DNA of 5,378 nucleotides from Rhabdothermincola sp036846205 (GCF_036846205.1 NZ_DAIUCK010000146.1:1-5378), one strand, 5' to 3'. Positions 1 through 5,203 are shown, numbered from the stretch's first letter. Notes: a model not told the origin generated them from the letters alone. Translations and numbers: made by a program.

Positions 1-178
1 GATGCCGGGGTCGGTGAAGATCGACACCACCCCCGCCGGCGTGACCCGCCCGATCCCATTGCCAGCGGAGTTGGTGAACCACACGTTGCCGTCCGGACCC
101 GCCGCGATCCTGAACGGTCCGTCGATGCCGGGGTCGGTGAAGATCGACACCACCCCCGCCGGCGTGACCCGCCCGATC
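1..178. repeat. Two 123-bp propeller-blade repeat units sharing a perfect 55-bp block
   Basis: Positions 1-55 and 124-178 are identical base for base at a period of 123 bp, which equals 41 codons of the beta-propeller gene. The other half of each unit differs: the two blades match at 28 of 33 comparable residues, with all five changes in the N-terminal half. The first copy touches the window edge, so the identical block may be longer than 55 bp and more copies may follow outside. Confidence 0.9.
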
Positions 179-369
179 GAGTTGCTCCCCCAGTTGGTGA
201 ACCACAGGTTCCCGTCCGGGCCCACCGTGATGTCCTGCGGGTCGGCGATCATGCTGCGAAAGAGGGTGATCTGGCCTTCCGGATCCCCGGCCGACGCCTC
301 GGCGGCGCCCAGCACGCACACCGCCGCGCACAACACGATCGCTGTCATCCCGGCCACGATCCGCCTCAT
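1..369 (-). CDS. Secreted Vgb/NHL-type beta-propeller protein, 5' part only
   Basis: The gene starts at ATG 369 and is still open at the left edge, so only the first 123 residues are visible. A GGAG motif 6 nt upstream supports this start. Residues 1-27 look like a Sec signal peptide: MRR, a hydrophobic stretch, then the cleavage motif ASA at 25-27. The cysteines at 14 and 18 do not sit in a lipobox, so a lipoprotein is unlikely. From residue 50 there are two copies of a 41-residue unit that opens with GPDGN-(L/V)-WFTN and contains IGRVTPAGVVSIFTDPGI. This is the blade pattern of virginiamycin B lyase-like (Vgb) and NHL/SMP-30 propellers. The mature protein is therefore probably exported and forms a six- or seven-bladed propeller if the rest is present. 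True streptogramin lyase activity cannot be judged, because the catalytic region lies outside the window; most such secreted relatives have no known substrate. It is separated from the SUF genes by 205 nt and is probably a separate transcription unit. Confidence 0.8.
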   Translation of the reverse strand, partial: MRRIVAGMTAIVLCAAVCVLGAAEASAGDPEGQITLFRSMIADPQDITVGPDGNLWFTNWGSNSIGRVTPAGVVSIFTDPGIDGPFRIAAGPDGNVWFTNSAGNGIGRVTPAGVVSIFTDPGI

Positions 370-422
370 ACCGCGCTCCACCCTCTCGAGCCCCACGGGC
401 AGCCCGACACCGCGCCCGTCGT

Positions 423-456
423 TCCGACCGATCTCACGGTCCGACCGATCTCACCG
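423..456. repeat. 17-bp tandem direct repeat upstream of the propeller gene
   Basis: TCCGACCGATCTCACGG (423-439) is followed directly by TCCGACCGATCTCACCG (440-456), 16 of 17 bases identical. The pair lies 54-87 nt upstream of the propeller start codon in non-coding sequence. A tandem site in this position could bind a regulator, but it could also be a simple slippage duplication; nothing else in the sequence decides between these. Confidence 0.7.
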
Positions 457-540
457 AGGTGCACCATCAACTCTGCACCAAGCAACGAGAAGGATAGGGC
501 ACCTCAAGCTTCGCCGGGCTGCGGACCAGCGGCTGGTGCG

Positions 541-569
541 GATCGACAGCCCCCGCCAGGTCGTCGATC
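541..569 (-). terminator. Weak hairpin just after the dehydratase stop codon
   Basis: GATCGAC (541-547) and GTCGATC (563-569) form a 7-bp stem with a 15-nt loop. On the minus strand it begins 5 nt after the stop codon of the dehydratase gene, where the operon transcript would be expected to end. There is no run of T after it, and the loop is long, so it is a poor intrinsic terminator and may only be a mRNA 3' structure or chance. Confidence 0.2.
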
Positions 570-574
570 GGTGG

Positions 575-856
575 CTAGCGCAGCACCTCGCTCACCCGCG
601 CCGCCAGCTCGAAACAGCGCTCGGTGAGCCCACCTTCGGCGTGACTCACGATGTCGATGACGACCGAGTTCCAGCTGTTCGACCAGTCCGGGTGGTGGTC
701 GAGCTTCTCGGCGATCAACGCCACCCGGGTCATGAAGGCGAACGCTTCCCCGAAGTCCGCGAACGACAGCTCCCGGTGGAGCTTGCCGTCGACGATCTCC
801 CAGCCGTCGAGGCCGGCGAGGCGGGCCCGGGCTTCGGTGTCGGAGAGCGCTGCCAT
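575..856 (-). CDS. Pterin-4a-carbinolamine dehydratase family protein (PCD/DCoH) with atypical active site
   Basis: A 93-residue protein of the 4a-hydroxytetrahydrobiopterin dehydratase family (EC 4.2.1.96; phhB/PCBD-like), at the usual family length. Family members dehydrate the 4a-carbinolamine formed by pterin-dependent aromatic amino acid hydroxylases; some bacterial and plant members are thought to serve other pterin processes such as molybdopterin metabolism. Visible motif residues, numbered from ATG 856, are E50, D53, H54-H55-P56, W62 and H72, with the exact spacing of the family motif. The family then has GGLTxxD; here it is GGLTERC, so the conserved Asp is Cys81. Activity is therefore uncertain. 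I chose ATG 856 because GGGGAGGA lies 8 nt upstream; an in-frame GTG at 877 would add seven residues and has a weaker GGGGA 7 nt upstream. The gene lies 48 nt after sufC on the same strand and is probably the last gene of the operon. No aromatic hydroxylase is visible nearby. Confidence 0.88.
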   Translation of the reverse strand: MAALSDTEARARLAGLDGWEIVDGKLHRELSFADFGEAFAFMTRVALIAEKLDHHPDWSNSWNSVVIDIVSHAEGGLTERCFELAARVSEVLR

Positions 857-879
857 CACCTGGTCCTCCCCTGGCACAT
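856..879 (-). other. Possible 7-codon leader ORF (MCQGRTR) overlapping the dehydratase start
   Basis: The upstream copy of the duplicated region contains ATG at 879 with GGGGA 5 nt before it. It reads MCQGRTR and stops at TGA 858-856, giving the overlap TGATG with the dehydratase start codon. Such an arrangement could feed ribosomes to the next gene by termination-reinitiation. It may equally be an accidental by-product of the duplication, and the in-frame GTG at 877 competes with it. Confidence 0.25.
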
Positions 880-892
880 GGTCTTCCCCTGG
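857..892 (-). repeat. 18-bp tandem duplication of the dehydratase ribosome-binding region
   Basis: On the minus strand CCAGGGGAAGACCATGTG (892-875) is followed directly by CCAGGGGAGGACCAGGTG (874-857), 16 of 18 bases identical, and then by the ATG at 856. Each copy carries a purine-rich Shine-Dalgarno-like core (GGGGA and GGGGAGGA). The duplication fills most of the 48-nt gap between sufC and the dehydratase gene. Confidence 0.85.
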
Positions 893-904
893 CTCGGCGC
901 CGAG

Positions 905-1705
905 TCAGGCCAGCGGATCGGCGAAGGGGTCACCGGTCCCCGCCGGACTCCGACGGCCGGATGCGTCCTCGTGATCGGCCTCACCGTAGGCGGCGTAGCC
1001 GGTGCGCTCCAGCTCCGCCGCCAGCTCCGGCCCACCCGTGGCCTGGATGCGCCCGCGGGCCAGGACGTGGACCACGTCCGGGCGCAGCTCGTTGAGCAGC
1101 CGCGAGTAGTGGGTGATGGCCAGCACTCCGAGGTCGAACTCGGTGGTGGCCGCTTCGATGCGTCGGGCACAGGCCCGGAGGGCGTCGACGTCGAGCCCGG
1201 AGTCGAGCTCGTCGAGGATCGCGAACCGGGGGCGCAGCACACCGAGCTGCAGCGTCTCGTTGCGCTTCTTCTCGCCGCCCGACAGGTCGACGTTCACCGC
1301 CCGCTCGAGCAGCTGCTCCCCGAAGCCGATGCGGGCCGCCTCCGACCGCACCAGGGCGGGGACCTCCGAGGCGTCCCGACCGCTGGCCCGGAAGGCTTCC
1401 TCGAGCAGGTCCACCAGGCCCACCCCGGGCACCTCGGTGGGATACTGCTGGGCCAGGAACAGACCTGCCTGGGCCCGCCGCCAGGCCGGCAGCGCCAGCA
1501 GGTCGGTGCCGTCGAGGCTGGCCGACCCGGCCACGACCTCGTAGCCCGGCTTGCCCATCAGCACGTGCGAGAGCGTGGACTTGCCCGACCCGTTGGGCCC
1601 CATGACCGCGTGGACCTCGCCGCTGCGGACCACGAGATCGATTCCCTGCAGGATCTCCCGCCCCGCGACCCGCACCCGCAGCCCCTCGATGCGCAGCTCA
1701 CTCAT
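905..1705 (-). CDS. sufC: SufC, ABC-type ATPase of the SufBCD Fe-S assembly complex
   Basis: A cytoplasmic 266-residue ATPase that pairs with SufB and SufD and drives the conformational change needed to build an Fe-S cluster on the scaffold. All ABC motifs are present: Walker A GPNGSGKST (36-44), Q-loop in AQQYPTEVPG (Q87), signature LSGGEKKRNE (141-150), Walker B ILDE with E166, D-loop SGLD (169-172) and switch His in ITHY (H199). SufC-typical sequence surrounds these, such as DSGLDVDALR. The Q-loop reads AQQYP where SufC proteins usually have AFQYP or AMQYP. The last 25 or so residues form a hydrophilic Gly/Asp/Pro-rich tail beyond the normal fold; E. coli SufC is about 248 residues. The start at ATG 1705 overlaps the ferredoxin stop as ATGA, with no clear Shine-Dalgarno sequence, which suggests translational coupling. 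The open frame extends upstream to 1912, but that part is antisense-like sequence over the ferredoxin gene. Confidence 0.97.
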   Translation of the reverse strand: MSELRIEGLRVRVAGREILQGIDLVVRSGEVHAVMGPNGSGKSTLSHVLMGKPGYEVVAGSASLDGTDLLALPAWRRAQAGLFLAQQYPTEVPGVGLVDLLEEAFRASGRDASEVPALVRSEAARIGFGEQLLERAVNVDLSGGEKKRNETLQLGVLRPRFAILDELDSGLDVDALRACARRIEAATTEFDLGVLAITHYSRLLNELRPDVVHVLARGRIQATGGPELAAELERTGYAAYGEADHEDASGRRSPAGTGDPFADPLA

Positions 1706-2016
1706 GGCAGGACCACCAGCACGTCCTCGCCGTCGATGCGCAGCTCGTAGACCGGCTCGGGCTTGGTGGCGGGCAACGAGCTGGGCTCGCCGGTGACCAG
1801 CGAGAAGCAGCTCCCGTGCTTCCAGCACTCGATCTCCCGGGTGTCCTCGTGCACCTCGCCCTCCGAGAGCGAGATGTTCTGGTGGGTGCACGTGTCGCCG
1901 ATCGCGTACCACTCGTCGCCGATGCGCACCACGGCGATGCGCAGGTCGCCGAGGTCGACCCGCCGGGCCTCACCGGGTGCGACGTCGTGGATGGAGCAGA
2001 GCCGCTCGACGGTCAT
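1702..2016 (-). CDS. Rieske-type [2Fe-2S] ferredoxin of the SUF operon
   Basis: A 104-residue single-domain Rieske protein. The cluster ligands are clear: C43-T-H45 and C64-W-K-H67, with the second loop continuing GSCFSLVTG, as in NirD-like and dioxygenase-type ferredoxins. Two Cys and two His bind one [2Fe-2S] cluster. There is no signal peptide or membrane segment, so it is cytoplasmic. Annotation pipelines often label such proteins as the ferredoxin subunit of an aromatic dioxygenase, but a partner oxygenase is absent here and the position between sufD and sufC is a recurrent actinobacterial arrangement. A role in delivering electrons to, or receiving clusters from, the SUF machine is inferred from context. 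The start at ATG 2016 overlaps the sufD stop as ATGA, with GGAG 9 nt upstream inside sufD; the stop overlaps sufC in the same way. Confidence 0.93.
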   Translation of the reverse strand: MTVERLCSIHDVAPGEARRVDLGDLRIAVVRIGDEWYAIGDTCTHQNISLSEGEVHEDTREIECWKHGSCFSLVTGEPSSLPATKPEPVYELRIDGEDVLVVLP

Positions 2017-3215
2017 GGCCGCTCGCTCCGCTCCAGGCGGCGGTCGATCTCGCCCTCGACCAAGTTGCGCACTGCGCTGACCGGGAGCTGCGAGAGCACC
2101 TCGTCGAAGAAGCCGGACACGATCAGTCGATCGGCCACCGCGGTGGGCACCCCCCGGCTCTCGAGGTAGAAGCGCTGCTCCTCGTCGACCGGTCCGACGG
2201 TCGAGGCGTGGCTGCAGCGCACGTCGTTGTTCTCGATCTCGAGGTTCGGCACCGACTCGGCCCAGGCGTGCTCGGAGAGCTTGATGTTGCGGTTGGTCTG
2301 GAAGGCGTTCGTTCCCCGGGCGTGCTTGCCGACGTGGATGAGCCCCGTGTAGACGGATCGGGACGAGCCCCCGACCGCGCCCTTGAACAGCAGGTTGCTG
2401 GTGGTGTCCGGCGCGAGGTGGTCCTGGAAGGTCCGGAAGTCGAGCGTCTGGGCGCCCTCACCGAAATAGGCGGCCAGCAGCTTGCCGCTGGCGCCGCGCC
2501 CTTCGAGCCGGCAGTCGGTTCGGGTCCGCGCGTAGTCGCCGCCGAGGCCGATCTGGGCCGCGACCAGCGAGGCCTGCTGCCCCACGGTGGAGCCTTGGGA
2601 GGCGATCTGCCACACCCGCTCACCGCGATGCTGCACGGTGACCTGGCCGAGCTGCGCGCCCTGCTCGACCGAGAGGTCGGTGACGGGACAGGCCAGGGCG
2701 AGCACGTCGGCGGAGCCGTGCCACTCGACCACGGTCGCCCCGGCGCCCGCACCGAGACGGACGGTGAGACGGGGGAAGACCGCCGCCGCCTCGGTCTCGA
2801 GCCAGTCGATGACCACGAACGGCGCGGGAACCTCCACCCCGGCAGGGACCTCGAGCAGCACCGGGTCGGTGCACCGCTCGGCGTTCAGCGCGGCGAACAC
2901 GTCCACCGGCTCGCGCCCCGCGCCGACCGGCTTCGCGCCGGCGGACTCCCGAGCCGGGCCGAACCACACCCCGTGCCGGGCCACCGGCTCGGCGAGCTCG
3001 GTGTGGATCACGGTCCCGTCGACCACCACCACCACACCGGCCCGCTCGGGGATCGCGGTCAACAGGTCGCGCACCGCCCCGGGCAACGGCCCCCCGGCCG
3101 TGCCCCGCTCGATGGGATGGAACGCCGTGAGGTCGAGCTCGGCGATCCGGCTGTATCGCCAGACCTCCTCCTCGGGTGACGGCAGAGTCACCTCAGCCAG
3201 GGTGGGGGCGTGCAT
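2013..3215 (-). CDS. sufD: SufD, Fe-S cluster assembly scaffold subunit
   Basis: A 400-residue SufB/SufD family beta-helix protein; it pairs with SufB and binds one SufC. The diagnostic C-terminal core is intact: NRNIKLSEHAWAESVPNLEI (about 309-328), then ENNDV, then C334-S335-H336, then DEEQRFYLESRG. The CSH His matches the position of E. coli SufD His360, which is thought to help hold the nascent cluster at the SufB-SufD interface. The N-terminal third is divergent, as is usual for SufD, and opens with the helical segment EEEVWRYSRIAELDL that is common in the family. I placed the start at ATG 3215: family similarity begins there, and upstream codons up to 3470 overlap the preceding gene in another frame. 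The only Shine-Dalgarno-like motif is AGGG 8 nt upstream, buried in a dyad. The gene ends in a 4-nt overlap with the ferredoxin gene. Confidence 0.96.
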   Translation of the reverse strand: MHAPTLAEVTLPSPEEEVWRYSRIAELDLTAFHPIERGTAGGPLPGAVRDLLTAIPERAGVVVVVDGTVIHTELAEPVARHGVWFGPARESAGAKPVGAGREPVDVFAALNAERCTDPVLLEVPAGVEVPAPFVVIDWLETEAAAVFPRLTVRLGAGAGATVVEWHGSADVLALACPVTDLSVEQGAQLGQVTVQHRGERVWQIASQGSTVGQQASLVAAQIGLGGDYARTRTDCRLEGRGASGKLLAAYFGEGAQTLDFRTFQDHLAPDTTSNLLFKGAVGGSSRSVYTGLIHVGKHARGTNAFQTNRNIKLSEHAWAESVPNLEIENNDVRCSHASTVGPVDEEQRFYLESRGVPTAVADRLIVSGFFDEVLSQLPVSAVRNLVEGEIDRRLERSERP

Positions 3216-3217
3216 CG

Positions 3218-3246
3218 GAATTACCCTATCGCCATAGGGGAAATTC
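3218..3246 (-). promoter_or_regulatory. AT-rich dyad before sufD; possible leaderless promoter or RBS hairpin
   Basis: The inner arms CCCTAT (3224-3229) and ATAGGG (3234-3239) enclose CGCC, and outer arms GAATT (3218-3222) and AATTC (3242-3246) extend the symmetry with one- and two-base interruptions. On the minus strand the same stretch carries TAGGGT (3228-3223), a TANNNT hexamer ending exactly 7 nt before the sufD ATG, the spacing seen for leaderless actinobacterial transcripts. No good -35 is visible. It may instead be an RNA hairpin covering the weak AGGG ribosome-binding motif, or an operator. The stretch is clearly richer in A and T than its surroundings. Confidence 0.4.
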
Positions 3247-3324
3247 GGGCCAGCGGGCAGCGGGCGTGGCGAGGGCACTGAGCCGCGGGGCACGACGCCC
3301 GTGGAGACCACGACGCCGCCGGGG

Positions 3325-3672
3325 CTACGGCGAGCGGCGCAACCGGGCCCGCACCCGGCCGAGAAGCCCGGCGTTCCGCCGGCGCTCCGCCTCCAGCTCC
3401 GCGAGCACCTCGGGCCCCACGGCGTTGACGATGTCCTCCGCTTCGTCGAGCAGCTCGGCGATGCCCTCACCCTCCGGCTCGGCCGGCGTGGGCGGGGTCA
3501 CCAGCGTGCCGTGCGCCCAGTTGACGTCGGCCAGACGCCGGGCGTAGGCAGGGCAGTCGTCCGGGCAGCGCCACGGCGCCTCGGGTGCGAGATCGAGGTT
3601 GCACTTGCGCACCGTCTCGCCGGTCGCGTATGTGCGACTCTCGAAGTGCTTGCAGTCCTGGCGCATGGGCAT
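3325..3672 (-). CDS. Small four-cysteine protein of unknown function within the SUF operon
   Basis: A 115-residue protein I cannot assign to a named family. The N-terminal half holds four cysteines, C7-X16-C24-X11-C36-X3-C40, with H9 close to the first. Around them are DCKHFESRTYATGETVRKC and APWRCPDDCPAYARR. This spacing could ligate zinc or an Fe-S cluster; four Cys in about 34 residues with no other Cys points to a structural or redox metal site. Residues 58-70 are a Pro/Glu-rich linker. Residues 71-113 are predicted by eye to be helical, first acidic (AELLDEAEDIV) and then strongly basic (RVRARLRRSP). No signal peptide or membrane segment is seen. I chose ATG 3672 because AGGA lies 7 nt upstream and the Cys region begins directly after; ATG 3666 is an alternative. 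Upstream codons to 3762 are Arg-rich with poor third-position GC and no ribosome-binding site. It lies 114 nt after sufB and 109 nt before sufD, so a role in Fe-S assembly is a reasonable but untested inference. Confidence 0.8.
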   Translation of the reverse strand: MPMRQDCKHFESRTYATGETVRKCNLDLAPEAPWRCPDDCPAYARRLADVNWAHGTLVTPPTPAEPEGEGIAELLDEAEDIVNAVGPEVLAELEAERRRNAGLLGRVRARLRRSP

Positions 3673-3715
3673 GCCTGCATCCTGCCAGCGGCGTCGGTGG
3701 TTTCCACGGCGGCGT

Positions 3716-3751
3716 CGAGCATGCTCGCCGGGCCCGGCCACCCTCGCCGGG
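3716..3751 (-). repeat. Back-to-back palindromes in the gap after sufB
   Basis: CGAGCATGCTCG (3716-3727) and GCCGGGCCCGGC (3727-3738) are two perfect 12-bp palindromes sharing one base. A further GCCGGG at 3746-3751 can pair with CCCGGC at 3733-3738 across a 7-nt loop, so at least two exclusive RNA folds are possible. A 9-bp direct repeat CTCGCCGGG (3724-3732 and 3743-3751) underlies this. There is no T run. On the transcript it lies 35-71 nt after the sufB stop and could act as a processing or stabilising structure, or be GC-rich chance. Confidence 0.4.
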
Positions 3752-3786
3752 ATCGCGACCATGCGGCCAGGCGGCCACGCGGGCAG

Positions 3787-5193
3787 CTACCCGACGGAGC
3801 CCTCCATCTGCAGCTCGATCAGGCGGCTCCACTCCACCGCGTACTCCATCGGGAGGGTGCGGGTGACCGGCTCGATGAAGCCGTTCACCACCATGCCCAT
3901 GGCCTGTTCCTGGGAGAGGCCGCGGCTCATCAGGTAGAAGAGCTGCTCGTCAGCCACCTTCGACACCGTGGCCTCATGGCCGACGATCGCGTCCCGGGCC
4001 CCGACCTCCATGTAGGGGAAGGTGTCGCTCACGCTGTCCTCGTCGAGGATGAGCGCGTCGCACTGCACGTGGCTCTTGCAGCCGTAGGCGTCGTCCTCGA
4101 CCCGGACCAGGCCCCGGTAGGAGGTGCGCCCACCGTCCTTCGAGATCGACTTCGAGACGATCTTCGAGGTCGTCTCGGGTGCGGCGTGGACCATCTTCGC
4201 CCCGGCATCCTGGTGCTGGCCGCGACCCGCGTAGGCCACCGACAGCACCTCGCCCGAGGCCTTCGGCCCGACCATGTACACCGCGGGGTACTTCATGGTG
4301 AGTCGGGAGCCGATGTTCCCGTCGATCCACTCCATGTGGCCCTCGGCCTCGACCCTCGCCCGCTTGGTCACCAGGTTGAACACGTTGGTCGACCAGTTCT
4401 GGATGGTGGTGTAGGTGACCCGGGCCGATGGCTTGACCACGATCTCCACCACCGCGGAGTGCAGCGAGTCGGTGGTGTAGACGGGAGCGGAGCACCCCTC
4501 GATGTAGTGCACCTGGCTGCCCTCGTCGGCGATGATCAGCGTCCGCTCGAACTGGCCCATGTTCTCCGCGTTGATGCGGAAGTAGGCCTGGAGCGGGATC
4601 TCGACCTCCACGCCCTCGGGCACCCAGATGAACGAGCCGCCCGACCACACCGCCGAGTTCAGCGCCGCCAGCTTGTTGTCGCCCGGCGGGATCACGGTGG
4701 CCCAGTGCTCGCGGAAGATGTCCTCGTGCTCGCGGAGGGCCGTGTCCGTGTCGCAGAAGATGACGCCCTTCTCCTCCAGGTCCTTGCGGATGGAGTGGTA
4801 GACGACCTCGCTCTCGTACTGGGCGCTCACGCCCGAGAGGTACTTCTGCTCGGCCTCGGGGATGCCCAGCCGGTCGAAGGTGTTCTTGATGTCGGCCGGG
4901 ACCTCGTCCCAGTCCTTGCCCTGCTTCTCCGAGGCGCGGATGAAGTAGTAGATGTCCTGGAAGTCGAGCGTGCTGAGGTCGCCGCCCCAGGTGGGCAGGG
5001 GCTTGCGCTCGAAGATCTCCAGGGAGCGCAGCCGGAACTTCGTCATCCACTCCGGCTCGCCCTTGAGCATCGAGATCTCGCGGACGACGTCGGCGTTCAG
5101 GCCCTTCTTCGGCTCGAAGACGTAGTTCGCCGGGTCATGCCAGCCGAACTTGTACTGACCCAGGTCGATGTCGGGCGGCTTGACTGTCGACAC
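3787..5193 (-). CDS. sufB: SufB, Fe-S cluster assembly scaffold subunit
   Basis: The core scaffold of the SufBCD complex, 468 residues, on which the nascent Fe-S cluster is built. The sequence is strongly family-like throughout: an N-terminal segment LGQYKFGWHDP (11-21), the region WMTKFRLRSLEIFERKPLP (49-67), VWSGGSFIWVPEGVEVEIP (182-200), EGCSAPVY (232-239), GCKSHVQCDAL (371-381) and GHEATVSK (405-412). Aligned by motif, C234 corresponds to the sulfur-accepting Cys254 of E. coli, C378 to the cluster-site Cys405, and E407 to Glu434; the 29-residue spacing of the last pair is kept. There is no intein, unlike in some mycobacterial SufB. I chose GTG 5193 because AGGAGG lies 4 nt upstream and homology begins shortly after; the frame stays open to 5256, but that part covers the promoter. 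It is the first SUF gene of the operon visible here. Confidence 0.97.
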   Translation of the reverse strand: MSTVKPPDIDLGQYKFGWHDPANYVFEPKKGLNADVVREISMLKGEPEWMTKFRLRSLEIFERKPLPTWGGDLSTLDFQDIYYFIRASEKQGKDWDEVPADIKNTFDRLGIPEAEQKYLSGVSAQYESEVVYHSIRKDLEEKGVIFCDTDTALREHEDIFREHWATVIPPGDNKLAALNSAVWSGGSFIWVPEGVEVEIPLQAYFRINAENMGQFERTLIIADEGSQVHYIEGCSAPVYTTDSLHSAVVEIVVKPSARVTYTTIQNWSTNVFNLVTKRARVEAEGHMEWIDGNIGSRLTMKYPAVYMVGPKASGEVLSVAYAGRGQHQDAGAKMVHAAPETTSKIVSKSISKDGGRTSYRGLVRVEDDAYGCKSHVQCDALILDEDSVSDTFPYMEVGARDAIVGHEATVSKVADEQLFYLMSRGLSQEQAMGMVVNGFIEPVTRTLPMEYAVEWSRLIELQMEGSVG

Positions 5194-5197
5194 GCGT

Positions 5198-5203
5198 CCT
5201 CCT
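5198..5203 (-). promoter_or_regulatory. Shine-Dalgarno sequence of sufB
   Basis: On the minus strand a full AGGAGG, within GAGGAGGA, ends 4 nt before GTG 5193. It is the strongest ribosome-binding site in the window and decides the GTG start over the ATG 63 nt further upstream. Confidence 0.8.

Noticed and set aside
2..1750. Long plus-strand open frame of 582 codons
   Set aside because: It runs antisense through the propeller, dehydratase and sufC genes, shows no family resemblance, and its length is explained by high GC and rare stop codons. The repeated N-terminal phrase is the antisense of the blade repeats.
1706..1912. N-terminal extension of SufC to ATG 1912
   Set aside because: The extra 69 residues are Arg/His-rich, overlap the ferredoxin gene in another frame and have no counterpart in SufC; the ATG at 1705 with the ATGA overlap explains the start.
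3299..3317. CGTGG-AGA-CCACG hairpin and 9-bp CACGACGCC direct repeat after the four-cysteine gene
   Set aside because: The stem is only 5 bp, there is no T run, and short repeats of this kind are expected in sequence this rich in GC; not strong enough to call a terminator.
3216..3470. N-terminal extension of SufD up to 3470
   Set aside because: It overlaps the four-cysteine gene out of frame and crosses the AT-rich dyad; SufD-like sequence begins at ATG 3215.
3673..3762. N-terminal extension of the four-cysteine protein to ATG 3762
   Set aside because: The added residues are Arg-rich with poor third-position GC and no Shine-Dalgarno sequence, and they lie on the palindromes; ATG 3672 has AGGA at 7 nt.
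4450..4520. Intein insertion in sufB near the EGC motif
   Set aside because: Checked because mycobacterial SufB can carry an intein; the sequence EGCSAPVYT is continuous here and the gene has normal length.
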